A stretch of 64,000 nucleotides of DNA, taken from the NCBI RefSeq assembly GCF_002018875.1, contig NZ_MVOL01000003.1:124001-188000 (forward strand), read 5' to 3'. Below, piece after piece: positions 24,659 through 35,362 of this stretch. The first letter of the stretch is position 1; every line of letters starts with the position of its first letter. The position numbers and the translations under genes are program-made. The notes under the pieces are model-generated. The model worked only from the letters and a program-made list of their open reading frames with translations. It did not search any database and was not told the DNA's origin. The stretch is from Pseudomonas sp. MF4836 (GTDB taxonomy: Bacteria; Pseudomonadota; Gammaproteobacteria; Pseudomonadales; Pseudomonadaceae).

Positions 24659-25308
24659 TTGAGCAGTCCTTTTGGAGTCAGCGTGCGTTGCAGCCATTGC
24701 AGGAGCAGGTCGGCGAAGATGGCCAGAAGACTGACCAGCACGGCGCCGACGATCAGCATCGACATATCGCTGCGGCTGATGGAAGCCAGAATAAGTACAC
24801 CCAGGCCGCCGGCGCCGATGGTGGCGGCGATGGTCATCACGCCGATGTTCATCACCACGGCGGTGCGCACCCCGGCGAGGATCACCGGTACGGCGATGGG
24901 CAGTTCGACCATGCGCAGGCGCTGGCCGAAGGTCATGCCGATGCCCTTGGCCGCTTCGCGGATGCCGGGCTCGACCCCGGTCAGGGCCAGGTAGGTGTTA
25001 CGCATGATGGGCAGCAGGGAGTAGAGGAACACCGCGGTGATCGCCGGCATCGGTCCCAGACCCTGGCCGAACTTGGAGTAGAACGGCAGCAGCAGGCCGA
25101 ACAGGGCGATGGACGGCACCGTCAGCAACACCGTGGCGCTGGCTTGCAGCGGGCCGGCCAGGGTCGGGAAGCGGGTCATCAGCACGCCCAGGGGCACGCC
25201 GACCACGATGGCCAGGATCACGGCGATGCCCACCAGGGTGATGTGCTGCCAGGTCAGGTGCAGCACCTGTGTCCAGTCAAGATGGGAAAAGGCGTTCAGA
25301 AATTCCAT
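24655..25308 (-). CDS. OpuC-type ABC transporter permease (first)
   Basis: A 217-aa inner-membrane permease with about five TM helices. The EAA-like loop EAAKGIGMTFGQRLRMVELP contacts the ATPase. The C-terminal end overlaps the ATPase start by 4 bases. It pairs with the second permease at 26244-26960 to form the membrane channel. There are 12 bases between it and the binding-protein gene, so it is in the same operon. Confidence 0.9.
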   Translation of the reverse strand: MEFLNAFSHLDWTQVLHLTWQHITLVGIAVILAIVVGVPLGVLMTRFPTLAGPLQASATVLLTVPSIALFGLLLPFYSKFGQGLGPMPAITAVFLYSLLPIMRNTYLALTGVEPGIREAAKGIGMTFGQRLRMVELPIAVPVILAGVRTAVVMNIGVMTIAATIGAGGLGVLILASISRSDMSMLIVGAVLVSLLAIFADLLLQWLQRTLTPKGLLK

Positions 25309-25320
25309 GTCTTCTCCTCT

Positions 25321-26217
25321 TTATTGGGTGATCGGGTGTTGGCGCAGGAAATCTGCGGCCACGGCGGACGGGCTTTCATGGTCGACGTCGACCCGTGCAT
25401 TCAGCTGGCGCATGGTTTCGTCGTCGAACAGGGCGGCCAGCGGCTTGAGCTCCGCGGCGAGTTGCGGGTGGGCGTCGAGATAGACCTGACGCACCACCGG
25501 CGCTGCGGTGTAGTCGGGGAAGTAATGCTTGTCGTCTTCCAGCAGCTTCAGCTTGAACGCGTTGAGGCGCCCGTCGGTGGTGTAGACCAGACCGGCAAAC
25601 ACCTGGCCATTGCGCAGGGCGGTGTAGACCAGGCCGGCGTCCATCTGCCGGGTGTTTTTGCGGGTCAGGTTCATCTCGTACAGCTTGACCATGCCGGCCA
25701 TGCCGTCGGAGCGGTTGGCGAACTCGGTGTCCAGGGCCACCAGGCGGTTTTCCTTGGTCTTTTCGGCCAGCGCAGCGGTCAGGTCGCTGATGCTGTTGAT
25801 CTGCGGGAACTCCTTGGCCACGTTCTCTGGCAGCGCCAGGGCGTAGGTGTTGCTGAATGTCGACGGAGAAAGCCAGACCAGGCCTTTTTTCGCATCGAGT
25901 TCCTTGACCCGGGCGTAGGACTGTTCGCTGTCGAGTTTCTCGTCGACGTGGTTGTAGGCCACCAGCGACACGCCGGTGTATTCCCAGATCAGGTCCAGCT
26001 GGCCACTTTCCTGGGCACTGCGCGCCAGGTTGCTGCCCAGACCGCCGGTGACACGGGTGTCATAACCCTTGGTGCGCAGGTACTGCGAGGTGATTTCCGC
26101 CAGCAGCGTCTGCTCGGTGAAGACCCGGGCGCCGATGCGGATCACCGGCTTTTCAGCCGCTTGGGCGACGCCTGCGAACAGCAGGACGCAGCCCAGTATC
26201 AAACTTAGCTTTTTCAT
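25321..26217 (-). CDS. OpuC-type substrate-binding protein
   Basis: A 298-aa periplasmic binding protein of the OpuAC family with an N-terminal signal peptide (MKKLSLILGCVLLFAGVAQA, cleavage before AEKP). The family pattern is visible in IRIGARVFTEQTLLAEI and DLIWEYTGVSLVAYN. A Cys at residue 10 lies inside the hydrophobic core and does not make a convincing lipobox. It delivers betaine-, choline- or carnitine-like ligand to the two permeases. The aromatic cage residues cannot be assigned confidently by eye. Confidence 0.88.
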   Translation of the reverse strand: MKKLSLILGCVLLFAGVAQAAEKPVIRIGARVFTEQTLLAEITSQYLRTKGYDTRVTGGLGSNLARSAQESGQLDLIWEYTGVSLVAYNHVDEKLDSEQSYARVKELDAKKGLVWLSPSTFSNTYALALPENVAKEFPQINSISDLTAALAEKTKENRLVALDTEFANRSDGMAGMVKLYEMNLTRKNTRQMDAGLVYTALRNGQVFAGLVYTTDGRLNAFKLKLLEDDKHYFPDYTAAPVVRQVYLDAHPQLAAELKPLAALFDDETMRQLNARVDVDHESPSAVAADFLRQHPITQ

Positions 26218-26243
26218 AAGGATTCCTTTGCTCGGCCTGGCGA

Positions 26244-26960
26244 TTAAGACGGGCGCAGACCGCGTTCCAGCCAGAGGCGGCTGGCCATGGTCAGGATGCC
26301 GTCAAGCAGCAGTGCCAGCAGTGCGGTACAGGCCGCTCCCAGTAGCAGTTGCGGCTGATTGTTCAGGGCGATCCCCGGGAAAATCAGGCTGCCCAGGCTG
26401 TTGGCGCCAATCAGGAAGGCCAGCGGCGCGGTACCGACGTTGATCGCCAGGGCCACGCGCACGCCGCCGATGATGATCGGCACGGCATTGGGCAATTCGA
26501 CTTTCCACAGCACTTGGCCCGGGGTCATGCCGATGCCGACGGCGGCTTCCTTGAGCGAGCCCTGGACGTTTTTCAGGCCTTCGTAGGTGTTGCGCACGAT
26601 CGGCAGCAGGGAGGCGAGGAACAGGGCAAAGATAGCGGGGCCGCTGCCGATGCCGAGAATCCCCAGGGCGATGGCCAGTACGGCCAGAGGAGGGACGGTG
26701 TTGCCGATGTTGAAGATCTGCATGAAGCGTTCAGCGCGTCCCACCATGTGCGGGCGGCTGAGGTAAATGCCGGCCGGGATGCCTACCACCAGGGCAGCGA
26801 GCATCGACACCAGGACCAGAATCAAATGAGCTTGCAGGTAGAACAACAAATCGTCGCGGTACATTTCGATGGTATTGATGCCGATCCAGTGGACCAGCAG
26901 GGCCAGGAGAGCGACGACAACCGCTCCTCCTATCAGCCCTTTGCCATAGCGAATAGCCAC
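26244..26960 (-). CDS. OpuC-type ABC transporter permease (second), first gene of the operon
   Basis: A 238-aa permease with TM segments near 12-32, 45-65, 85-110, 120-140 and 180-215. The EAA loop KEAAVGIGMTPGQVLWKVELP is clear. It is the promoter-proximal gene of the four-gene minus-strand operon (permease, binding protein, permease, ATPase). A 14-bp perfect palindrome lies about 205 bases upstream. Confidence 0.9.
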   Translation of the reverse strand: MAIRYGKGLIGGAVVVALLALLVHWIGINTIEMYRDDLLFYLQAHLILVLVSMLAALVVGIPAGIYLSRPHMVGRAERFMQIFNIGNTVPPLAVLAIALGILGIGSGPAIFALFLASLLPIVRNTYEGLKNVQGSLKEAAVGIGMTPGQVLWKVELPNAVPIIIGGVRVALAINVGTAPLAFLIGANSLGSLIFPGIALNNQPQLLLGAACTALLALLLDGILTMASRLWLERGLRPS

Positions 26961-27435
26961 AGGCGGACTCCTTTATGTCAGTCGGCGCACACATTTCCGG
27001 GCGGCATTGCCATTCCTGGCTGCCGGTGAATGTGGTCGCGAAAAGCAGCTCGCCAATGCCGGCAAAACGGCATGAGGTCGAGCCATGAGCGCAGCCTCGT
27101 CAGGCTAACTTGCTGATATTTCAGCCCCTGATGAAAGCGTGTAGCAGGGGAGTGGACGTCTGCACCTTTTAAAAGGTTCCATAGTTGACAGCATTTAGCC
27201 ATCGCCAATTGCCCAACGGTCCCCGCCCAAACCCTCTCTTGCAGCCGCTGCCTCCGGCTGTGCTGTCCCTCGAAACCGCCTCCACTGCCTCGAATGTATG
27301 TTGGCGTCTGGTGCGGAGAGTGCAGCCTGCGGCCGCGGCTACAGGGGCGTCGACGGCAGGCCGAGCGGTGGCCTGGAAGGCTTGCTTTACGCTATACTCG
27401 CCGCCCTTTTTTGAATCACCGCCAGGCGATTTCCC
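26961..27435. other. Divergent intergenic region between the opuC operon and prfC
   Basis: 475 bases with no supported gene. Contents: the perfect palindrome ACCTTTTAAAAGGT at 27164-27177, possibly an operator or part of the opuC promoter; a degenerate Pseudomonas repeat around 27238-27360 (GCAGCCGCTGCCTCCGGCTG and GCAGCCTGCGGCCGCGGCTA); and TATACT at 27393-27398, a good -10 for prfC whose -35 partner is weak. TTGACA at 27185-27190 has no matching -10 on the plus strand. Confidence 0.5.
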
Positions 27436-29019
<1,584 letters not shown>

Positions 29020-29033
29020 CACTGCCGCACCCC

Positions 29034-29065
29034 AAAGCCCCGCTGTTGACCCAGCGGGGCTTTTT
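29034..29065 (+). terminator. Intrinsic terminator of prfC
   Basis: AAAGCCCCGCTG and CAGCGGGGC flank a short loop and are followed by T5, 15 bases after the prfC stop. Confidence 0.9.
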
Positions 29066-29279
29066 CATGGGTGACGGATTGGTGGGAGTGGCGCCAGGTC
29101 GGCGTACATAACCACTGGCTGTAGGGCCTAGTCGAAAGCAATCTACCCATGTGGCGGCTTCCGGGTGGCTCATCTGGAAAACCCCATCCATCACGACTAG
29201 TTTCACAGCAGTGCCACAGGCTCGAAGACTCAAGGCCTGTGGCCATCAATGGTGCACCTACGAACGGATGGGATCGGTC

Positions 29280-29543
29280 ATGAGCGTCTTTCAACGCGTG
29301 GTGTTGTTGATCAAAGTGCTGGTGCTGTTATCGGTGGGGACTTCGGCGGCCTGGGCCCATGCCGGAGTGCAGCAGGAACCTGGCGCGTGGGCGGCAAAAA
29401 GCCCCCATGGCAGTGCGCTGATGCTGGCCAAGTCCGACTCGGAAGCCGGGGATCAGGGGCAGGGCGGGAGCAAGGGCGATGATGATTCGACCACCGACGA
29501 CCCGGATCCTGACAGCGATGATGACGGCGATAACGACAGCTGA
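29280..29543 (+). CDS. Small exported Asp-rich protein of unknown function
   Basis: An 87-aa protein with an N-terminal hydrophobic signal (VLLIKVLVLLSVGTSAAWAHA, cleavage near AWA-HA). After a short linker the C-terminal ~25 residues are almost only Asp, Ser, Thr, Pro and Gly (DDDSTTDDPDPDSDDDGDND). The mature form would be strongly acidic and disordered, and could bind Ca2+ or other cations. The ATG at 29280 has a poor ribosome-binding site; ATG 29268 in frame is an alternative. A terminator follows. I do not recognise the family. Confidence 0.6.
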   Translation: MSVFQRVVLLIKVLVLLSVGTSAAWAHAGVQQEPGAWAAKSPHGSALMLAKSDSEAGDQGQGGSKGDDDSTTDDPDPDSDDDGDNDS

Positions 29544-29609
29544 CAGATAGACGCCTCCCTGGCTGCGGGTGCTATGCACCCATGCCCTGGGAGGTTTGAG
29601 CGAAACCGG

Positions 29610-29641
29610 CGCCCCCGGATTGATTCCGGGGGCGTTTTTTT
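29610..29641 (+). terminator. Intrinsic terminator after the Asp-rich protein gene
   Basis: CGCCCCCGGA and TCCGGGGGCG form a 10-bp stem with a short loop, followed by T7. It sits at the convergent boundary with dppF. Confidence 0.88.
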
Positions 29642-29646
29642 GTGGC

Positions 29647-30618
29647 TCAGCCGAGAAACTGTTCGGCGTAGTGGCAGGCGACCTGGCGGTTGTCGAGGAG
29701 GCGCAAGGCCGGCTCTTCAGTGCTGCACAGTTCAGTGGCGTACGGGCAGCGTTTGTGGAAGGCGCAGCCGGAGGGCGGGTTCAGCGGGTTGGGCAACTCG
29801 CCGACGATCTTGATTTTCGGTTTGTCCGGATCCGGGTGAATGGTCGGCGTGGCCGAGAGCAGGGCCTGGGTGTAGGGGTGCAGGGGCCTGCTGTAGATCT
29901 CCTCCTTGGGACCCATTTCCACCGGCCGGCCGAGGTACATCACCATGACCTGGTCGGCGACGTGCCGCACCACCGCCAGGTTGTGGGAGATAAACACGTA
30001 GGCGGTGTTGAACTCCTGCTGCAGGTCCATGAACAGGTTGAGCACCTGGGCCTGGATCGATACGTCGAGGGCCGAGGTCGGTTCGTCCGCCACCAGCACC
30101 TTGGGTTGCAGCATCATGGCTCGGGCCAGGGCAATGCGCTGGCGCTGGCCGCCGGAAAACATATGGGGGTAGCGCTGGTAATGCTCGGGGCGCAGCCCGA
30201 CCTGTTTCATCATCGCCTGGACTTTTTCGCGGCGCTCGGCGGCAGACAGCTTGGTGTTGATCAGCAGCGGTTCGGCCAGTTGGTCACCGACCTTCTGCCG
30301 TGGATTGAGCGACGCGTACGGGCTCTGGAACACCATCTGCACGTCTTTGCGCAATTGCTTGCGCTGCGCCTTGTCGGCCCCGGCCACTTCCTGCCCGGCG
30401 ATTTTCAACGAGCCGGAGGAGGGCTCTTCGATCAGAGTCAGGGCGCGGGCCAGGGTCGACTTGCCGCAACCGGACTCGCCCACCACGGCCAGGGTCTTGC
30501 CGGCTTCGAGTTCGAACGACACCCCATTGAGGGCGCGCACCAGGGCGGTGCCCTTGAACAGGCCACGGGACACTTCGTAGTGACGGGTCAGGTCGCGGGC
30601 GGTAAGAACGACGGCCAT
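29647..30618 (-). CDS. dppF: DppF, dipeptide ABC transporter ATPase
   Basis: A 323-aa ATPase with Walker A (GESGCGKSTLA), signature FSGGQRQRIALAR, Walker B (VLVADEPTSALD) and the C-terminal oligopeptide-transporter extension PSGCAFHKRCPYATELC, whose cysteines can bind an Fe-S cluster or zinc in this family. The ATG at 30618 shares one base with the dppD stop (TAATG), after GGAGGTG; this is tight coupling. It is the last gene of the dpp cluster and energises peptide import with DppD. Confidence 0.93.
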   Translation of the reverse strand: MAVVLTARDLTRHYEVSRGLFKGTALVRALNGVSFELEAGKTLAVVGESGCGKSTLARALTLIEEPSSGSLKIAGQEVAGADKAQRKQLRKDVQMVFQSPYASLNPRQKVGDQLAEPLLINTKLSAAERREKVQAMMKQVGLRPEHYQRYPHMFSGGQRQRIALARAMMLQPKVLVADEPTSALDVSIQAQVLNLFMDLQQEFNTAYVFISHNLAVVRHVADQVMVMYLGRPVEMGPKEEIYSRPLHPYTQALLSATPTIHPDPDKPKIKIVGELPNPLNPPSGCAFHKRCPYATELCSTEEPALRLLDNRQVACHYAEQFLG

Positions 30619-31586
30619 TACGCCACCTCCTGATTCAGCGGGTAGAAGCAACGGGCGAGGCTGGCGGCTTTCGGGTCCAGGCCTGGGCGTTGCTGCCGGC
30701 AGTGGTCCTGCACGTACGGGCAGCGCGGCGACAGCAGGCAGCCTTGGGGCCGGTCATACCGCCCGGGGACAATGCCCGGCAGAGTCGAGAGACGCGCCGC
30801 GCCCATGCTGTGTTCGGGAATCGCCGCCAGCAACGCTTCGCTGTAAGGGTGGGCGGGAATCTCGAACAGCTCCGGCACCTGGCCGACTTCCACCGCCTGG
30901 CCGGCGTACATCACGCACACCCGCTGGGCGGTTTCGGCCACCACCGCGAGGTCGTGGGTGATCAGCACCAGGCCCATGTTCTGTTCCCGTTGCAGGTTGA
31001 GCAGCAGGTCCATGATCTGCGCCTGAATGGTCACGTCCAGGGCCGTGGTCGGCTCGTCGGCAATCAGCAGCTTGGGCTCGCCGGCAATGGCCATGGCGAT
31101 TGCCACGCGCTGGCTCATGCCGCCAGACAGTTGATGGGGGTAGGCGTTCATGCGGCTGGCGGCGCCGGGGATTTCGACTTTTTCCAGCAGCTCGATGGCA
31201 CGCTTGCGGGCCGCCTTGCTCGACATTTTCAGGTGCAGGCGCAGCACTTCCTCGATCTGGAAACCCACGGTGTAGCTCGGGTTCAGCGCGGTCATCGGGT
31301 CCTGGAAGACCATGGCCAGGTCCTTGCCGACAATCTGTCGGCGTTGCCGCGCGCTGAGCTTGAGCATGTCCTTGCCGTCGAAGTGCAAGGCGTCGGCGGT
31401 GACGATGCCCGGGTGCTCGATCAGCCCCATCAGCGCCATCATGGTCACCGACTTTCCGGAGCCCGATTCGCCGACGATGGCCAGGACTTCGCCCTTGTCC
31501 ACGCTCAGGTCGAGGCCATCGACCACGGGGACGGCCTGGGCGTCGCCGAAGCGCACGTTGAGATTCTTGATTTCTAGCAATGACAT
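30618..31586 (-). CDS. dppD: DppD, dipeptide ABC transporter ATPase
   Basis: A 322-aa ATPase partner of DppF. Walker A is [11 protein letters not shown], signature [14 protein letters not shown], Walker [13 protein letters not shown]. The C-terminal [17 protein letters not shown] extension has the family's cysteines. The ATG at 31586 follows GAGGAGATTCCC; the longer frame to 31631 runs into dppC and is rejected. Ten bases separate it from dppC. Confidence 0.93.
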   Translation of the reverse strand: MSLLEIKNLNVRFGDAQAVPVVDGLDLSVDKGEVLAIVGESGSGKSVTMMALMGLIEHPGIVTADALHFDGKDMLKLSARQRRQIVGKDLAMVFQDPMTALNPSYTVGFQIEEVLRLHLKMSSKAARKRAIELLEKVEIPGAASRMNAYPHQLSGGMSQRVAIAMAIAGEPKLLIADEPTTALDVTIQAQIMDLLLNLQREQNMGLVLITHDLAVVAETAQRVCVMYAGQAVEVGQVPELFEIPAHPYSEALLAAIPEHSMGAARLSTLPGIVPGRYDRPQGCLLSPRCPYVQDHCRQQRPGLDPKAASLARCFYPLNQEVA

Positions 31587-31596
31587 GGGAATCTCC

Positions 31597-32508
31597 TCAG
31601 GCGGCGTTTTTGAGTTTCGGGTCCAGCGCATCGCGCAGGCCGTCGCCCATCAGGTTGATTGCCAGCACGCTGAGCAAAATGGTCAGGCCGGGCAGGCTGA
31701 CGACCCACCAGGCGCGCTCGATATAGTCGCGGGCCGAGGCCAGCATGGTGCCCCACTCCGGGGTCGGCGGCTGTACGCCGAGGCCGAGGAAGCCCAGGGC
31801 GGCGGCATCGAGAATCGCCGAGGAAAAGCTCAGGGTCGCCTGCACGATCAGCGGTGCCATGCAATTGGGCAGCACGGTGATGAACATCAGGCGCGGCAGG
31901 CCGGCACCGGCCAGGCGCGCGGCGGTCACGTAGTCGCGGTTCAACTCGCCCATCACTGCGGCGCGGGTCAGGCGCACATATGACGGCAGGGACACGATGG
32001 CGATGGCGATCACGGTGTTGATCAGGCCAGGGCCGAGGATGGCGACAATCGCCACCGCCAGCAGCAGCGAAGGCAGGGCCAGCATGATGTCCATCAGACG
32101 CATGATGGTCGGGCCCAGCAGGCGCGGGAAGAACCCGGCAAACAGGCCCAGCATCACCCCCGGGATCAGCGACATGACCACCGACGACAAGCCGATGATC
32201 AGCGACAGCCGCGACCCCTGGATCAGCCGTGACAGCAGGTCACGCCCCAGTTCGTCAGTGCCCAGCAGGAACTGCAGTTGCCCGCCTTCGAGCCAGGCCG
32301 GCGGGGTCAGCAGGAAGTCGCGGTATTGCTCGCTGGGGTTATGGGGCGCGACCCAGGGGGCGAAGATTGCACAAAAAATGATCAGCAGCATGAACAGCAG
32401 CCCGGCCACTGCGCCTTTGTTGCGCGAGAAAGCGTGCCAGAACTCTTTGTACGGGGAGGGGTAGAGCAGGCTTTGATCGACTGCTACCGAGGAGGTTGGA
32501 GTGCTCAT
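31597..32508 (-). CDS. dppC: DppC, dipeptide ABC transporter permease
   Basis: A 303-aa permease. The N-terminal cytoplasmic segment ([12 protein letters not shown]...) leads into TM1 around residues 30-55. The EAA-type loop is in [20 protein letters not shown], and [20 protein letters not shown] ends the protein. The start at 32508 fits the family and has a GAGGAGGTTGGAGTG upstream context. It is paired with DppB. Confidence 0.92.
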   Translation of the reverse strand: MSTPTSSVAVDQSLLYPSPYKEFWHAFSRNKGAVAGLLFMLLIIFCAIFAPWVAPHNPSEQYRDFLLTPPAWLEGGQLQFLLGTDELGRDLLSRLIQGSRLSLIIGLSSVVMSLIPGVMLGLFAGFFPRLLGPTIMRLMDIMLALPSLLLAVAIVAILGPGLINTVIAIAIVSLPSYVRLTRAAVMGELNRDYVTAARLAGAGLPRLMFITVLPNCMAPLIVQATLSFSSAILDAAALGFLGLGVQPPTPEWGTMLASARDYIERAWWVVSLPGLTILLSVLAINLMGDGLRDALDPKLKNAA

Positions 32509-32519
32509 AGGTCTTGATC

Positions 32520-33530
32520 TCAGCGCTGGTGGCGGATGCGTGGGTTGGCAAAGCCGTAGAGGATATCCACCACGAAGTTGACCAGAATCACCAGGCAGGC
32601 AATTAACAGGATGCCGTTTTGCACCACGGGGTAATCCCGGGCGCCGATGGCTTCGATCAGCCACTTGCCGACCCCGGGCCAGGAGAAGATGGTCTCGGTC
32701 AGGACCGCGCCGGCCAGCAGTGTGCCGACTTGCAGGCCGACCACCGTCAGTACCGGAATCAGCGCGTTGCGCAGGCCGTGGACAAACACCACCCGTGCTG
32801 GCGACAGGCCTTTGGCCCGGGCCGTGCGAATGTAGTCTTCGCGCAGCACTTCGAGCATCGAGGAGCGGGTCATCCGCGCGATCACCGCCAGGGGAATGGT
32901 GCCGAGCACGATGGCCGGCAAGATCAGGTGATGCAGGGCGTCGAAGAAGGCCCCCGTGTCATCGGCCAGCAGCGTGTCGATCAGCATGAAGCCGGTTTTC
33001 GGCTCGATGTCGTAGAGCAGGTCGATGCGCCCGGAAACCGGGGTCCAGCCCAGGCTGACCGAGAAGAACATGATCAGGATCAGGCCCCACCAGAAGATCG
33101 GCATCGAGTACCCGGCCAGGGAGATGCCCATGACCCCATGGTCGAACAGGGACCCTCGTTTCAAGGCCGCGATCACCCCGGCCAGCAGGCCGAGGATGCC
33201 GGCGAACAGCAGGGCCGCCATGGACAGCTCCAGGGTCGCCGGGAACAGCGAGGTGAACTCGGTCCAGACACTGGTGCGGGTGCGCAGGGACTCGCCCAGG
33301 TCGCCATGGGCCAGCTTGCCGATGTAGTCCAGGTACTGGGCGTACAGCGGTTTGTTCAGGCCAAGGCGCTCCATTGCCTGGGCATGCATCTCGGGGTCGA
33401 CCCGGCGTTCGCCCATCATGACTTCCACGGGGTCGCCGGGAATCATGCGAATCAGGGCAAACGTCAGCAAGGTGATGCCGAAGAAGGTGGGGATCAACAA
33501 CCCCACGCGGCGGGCGATAAAACTAAACAT
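32520..33530 (-). CDS. dppB: DppB, dipeptide ABC transporter permease
   Basis: A 336-aa permease beginning MFSFIARRVGLLIPTFFGIT, the usual first helix of DppB/OppB. The pore loop ARAKGLSPARVVFVHGLRNA contacts the ATPases. About six TM helices are visible. dppC begins 11 bases downstream. The 158-base gap to the preceding dppA-like gene holds no gene. Confidence 0.93.
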   Translation of the reverse strand: MFSFIARRVGLLIPTFFGITLLTFALIRMIPGDPVEVMMGERRVDPEMHAQAMERLGLNKPLYAQYLDYIGKLAHGDLGESLRTRTSVWTEFTSLFPATLELSMAALLFAGILGLLAGVIAALKRGSLFDHGVMGISLAGYSMPIFWWGLILIMFFSVSLGWTPVSGRIDLLYDIEPKTGFMLIDTLLADDTGAFFDALHHLILPAIVLGTIPLAVIARMTRSSMLEVLREDYIRTARAKGLSPARVVFVHGLRNALIPVLTVVGLQVGTLLAGAVLTETIFSWPGVGKWLIEAIGARDYPVVQNGILLIACLVILVNFVVDILYGFANPRIRHQR

Positions 33531-33688
33531 CTTCTGGAGTACCTCATCAGCCGGTTAGGCGTGCCCGGCCTCCTTGGGGTCAAGGGGGCCAGGCGTTTCT
33601 TAGAACCTGGTCACGATCTGCTGCGCTGGGCTCATGGCGCGTCAAACATGGTCGGGCGTCGCTTGCTGGAGCGTGAACAGGTTCATTT

Positions 33689-35284
33689 CTACTTCACCTG
33701 GGTCGTGGCGAAGTTGTTATTGGTCAACGGGTTCTGGTGGTAACCCTCGACGTTCTTGCGCATGGCCGTGAACATTTTTGGATAGGCCGTGGGAATCCAG
33801 GGTTGGTCTTCAGCGAAAACCAGCTGGGCTTTTTCATAGAGTGCCGCGCGTTGCGTCGGTTCGGTGTCGGCACGGGCCTGATCGATCAACGCTTGAAAGG
33901 CCTTGTTGCACCAGCGGGCGTAGTTTTCGCCGTTTTTCGCCGCATCACAACTCAAGTTCGGTGTGACGAAGTTATCCGGGTCGCCGTTGTCGCCAGCCCA
34001 GCCGGCCGTCACCAGATCGTGTTCGCCATTCTTGGCCCGTTTGAGCATCTCTCCCCATTCCATGACGCGGATGTCGAGCTTGAGTCCGATCTGGGCCAGG
34101 TCGGACTGCATCATCTGCGCGCCCAGCAACGGATTGGGGTTGGTCGGGCCGCCGCCGTTGCGGGTGAACAGGGTCAGCACGGTGCCTTCGGGAACCCCGG
34201 CTTCCTTGAGCAGCGCCCGGGCCTTGTCGAGGTCGCGCGCCGGGTTTGTCAGGCTCCGGTTGAAGCCTAGCAGGGTCGGCGGGTAAGGCCCGGTGCCGAG
34301 TATGGCGTTGTCCTTACCGTACAGGCTGTCGACGTAGGCCTGTTTGTCGAAGGCGATATCGATGGCCTTGCGTACCCGGACATCGCTGATATAAGGGCGG
34401 GTGGTGTTCATCGCGGTGTAGCTGGTGATCATCGCCGCCAGCTCGGCGAGCTTGAGGTTGGGATTGGTCTTGATGCTGGGGATGTCATCGGGCTTGGGGT
34501 AGAGGGCTATCTGGCATTCGTTGGCCTTGAGCTTTTGCAGGCGCACGTTGTTGTCGGTGGTGATGGCGAAAATCAGCGGATCAGCCGGGGGCGCACCACG
34601 GAAGTACTCCGGGTTGGCCTTGAACCGGACTTGGGCATCCTTGGCGTAACGGTTGAAGACGAAGGGCCCGGTGCCGATCGGTTTGCTGTTGAGCTCGGCG
34701 GTTTTTCCGGCCTTGAGCAACTGGTCGGCGTATTCGGCCGGGTAGATCGAAGCAAAGGCCATGGCAATGTCGGCGAGAAAGGGCGATTCACGCCGGGTCA
34801 GGGTGAAGACCACGGTGTGCTCGTCGACTTTCTCGACGCTCTTGAGCAGCTCCTTGAAGCCCATGCTCTCGAAGTAGGGGAAACCCACGCTGGATTTGTC
34901 ATGCCAGGGATGTTTCGGGTCCAGCTGGCGCTGGAAACTCCAGAGCACATCGTCGGCGTTCAGGGTGCGGGTCGGCTTGAAGTAATCGGTGCTGTGGAAC
35001 TTCACCCCTTGGCGCAGGTGAAAGGTGTAGCGCAGCCCATCCGGGCTGATCTCCCAGGACTCGGCCAGGGCGGGTTGGATGTCTACGGTGCCGGGCTTGA
35101 AGTCCACCAAACGGTTGAACAGGGTTTCTGCCGCCGCATCGGCGGTGACTGCGGTGGTGAACTGGACGATATCGAAGCCTTCCGGGCTGGCTTCGGTACA
35201 GACCACGAGGGGCTTGGCCCAGGCGCTTGTGGCAAGGGTCAGCAGGGCGGCGGCGATGGCCGCTTTCAGGGGAAGCAATTTCAT
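33689..35284 (-). CDS. dppA: DppA-like peptide-binding protein (paralogue adjacent to dppBCDF)
   Basis: A 531-aa periplasmic family-5 solute-binding protein. Signal peptide MKLLPLKAAIAAALLTLATSAWA is cleaved before KPLVV. The family motif LVVCTEASPEGFDIVQF starts the mature protein, and WAGDNGDPDNFVTPNLSCDA is conserved. It is the most divergent of the four DppA-like proteins here. In P. aeruginosa several DppA proteins share one DppBCDF and differ in di/tripeptide preference; that is the likely arrangement here. Confidence 0.9.
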   Translation of the reverse strand: MKLLPLKAAIAAALLTLATSAWAKPLVVCTEASPEGFDIVQFTTAVTADAAAETLFNRLVDFKPGTVDIQPALAESWEISPDGLRYTFHLRQGVKFHSTDYFKPTRTLNADDVLWSFQRQLDPKHPWHDKSSVGFPYFESMGFKELLKSVEKVDEHTVVFTLTRRESPFLADIAMAFASIYPAEYADQLLKAGKTAELNSKPIGTGPFVFNRYAKDAQVRFKANPEYFRGAPPADPLIFAITTDNNVRLQKLKANECQIALYPKPDDIPSIKTNPNLKLAELAAMITSYTAMNTTRPYISDVRVRKAIDIAFDKQAYVDSLYGKDNAILGTGPYPPTLLGFNRSLTNPARDLDKARALLKEAGVPEGTVLTLFTRNGGGPTNPNPLLGAQMMQSDLAQIGLKLDIRVMEWGEMLKRAKNGEHDLVTAGWAGDNGDPDNFVTPNLSCDAAKNGENYARWCNKAFQALIDQARADTEPTQRAALYEKAQLVFAEDQPWIPTAYPKMFTAMRKNVEGYHQNPLTNNNFATTQVK

Positions 35285-35362
35285 CAGGAACCCTCTGCAA
35301 TCAGTTGAACCAGATTAGCTTGAATGGCGGACTCTTCCTGAGTCCGCCCTCCGACTGGCGGC

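Noticed and set aside
27185..27190. TTGACA as the prfC -35 box
   Set aside because: No -10 at 16-18 bases downstream on the plus strand, and it is about 250 bases from prfC; the TATACT at 27393 is better placed.
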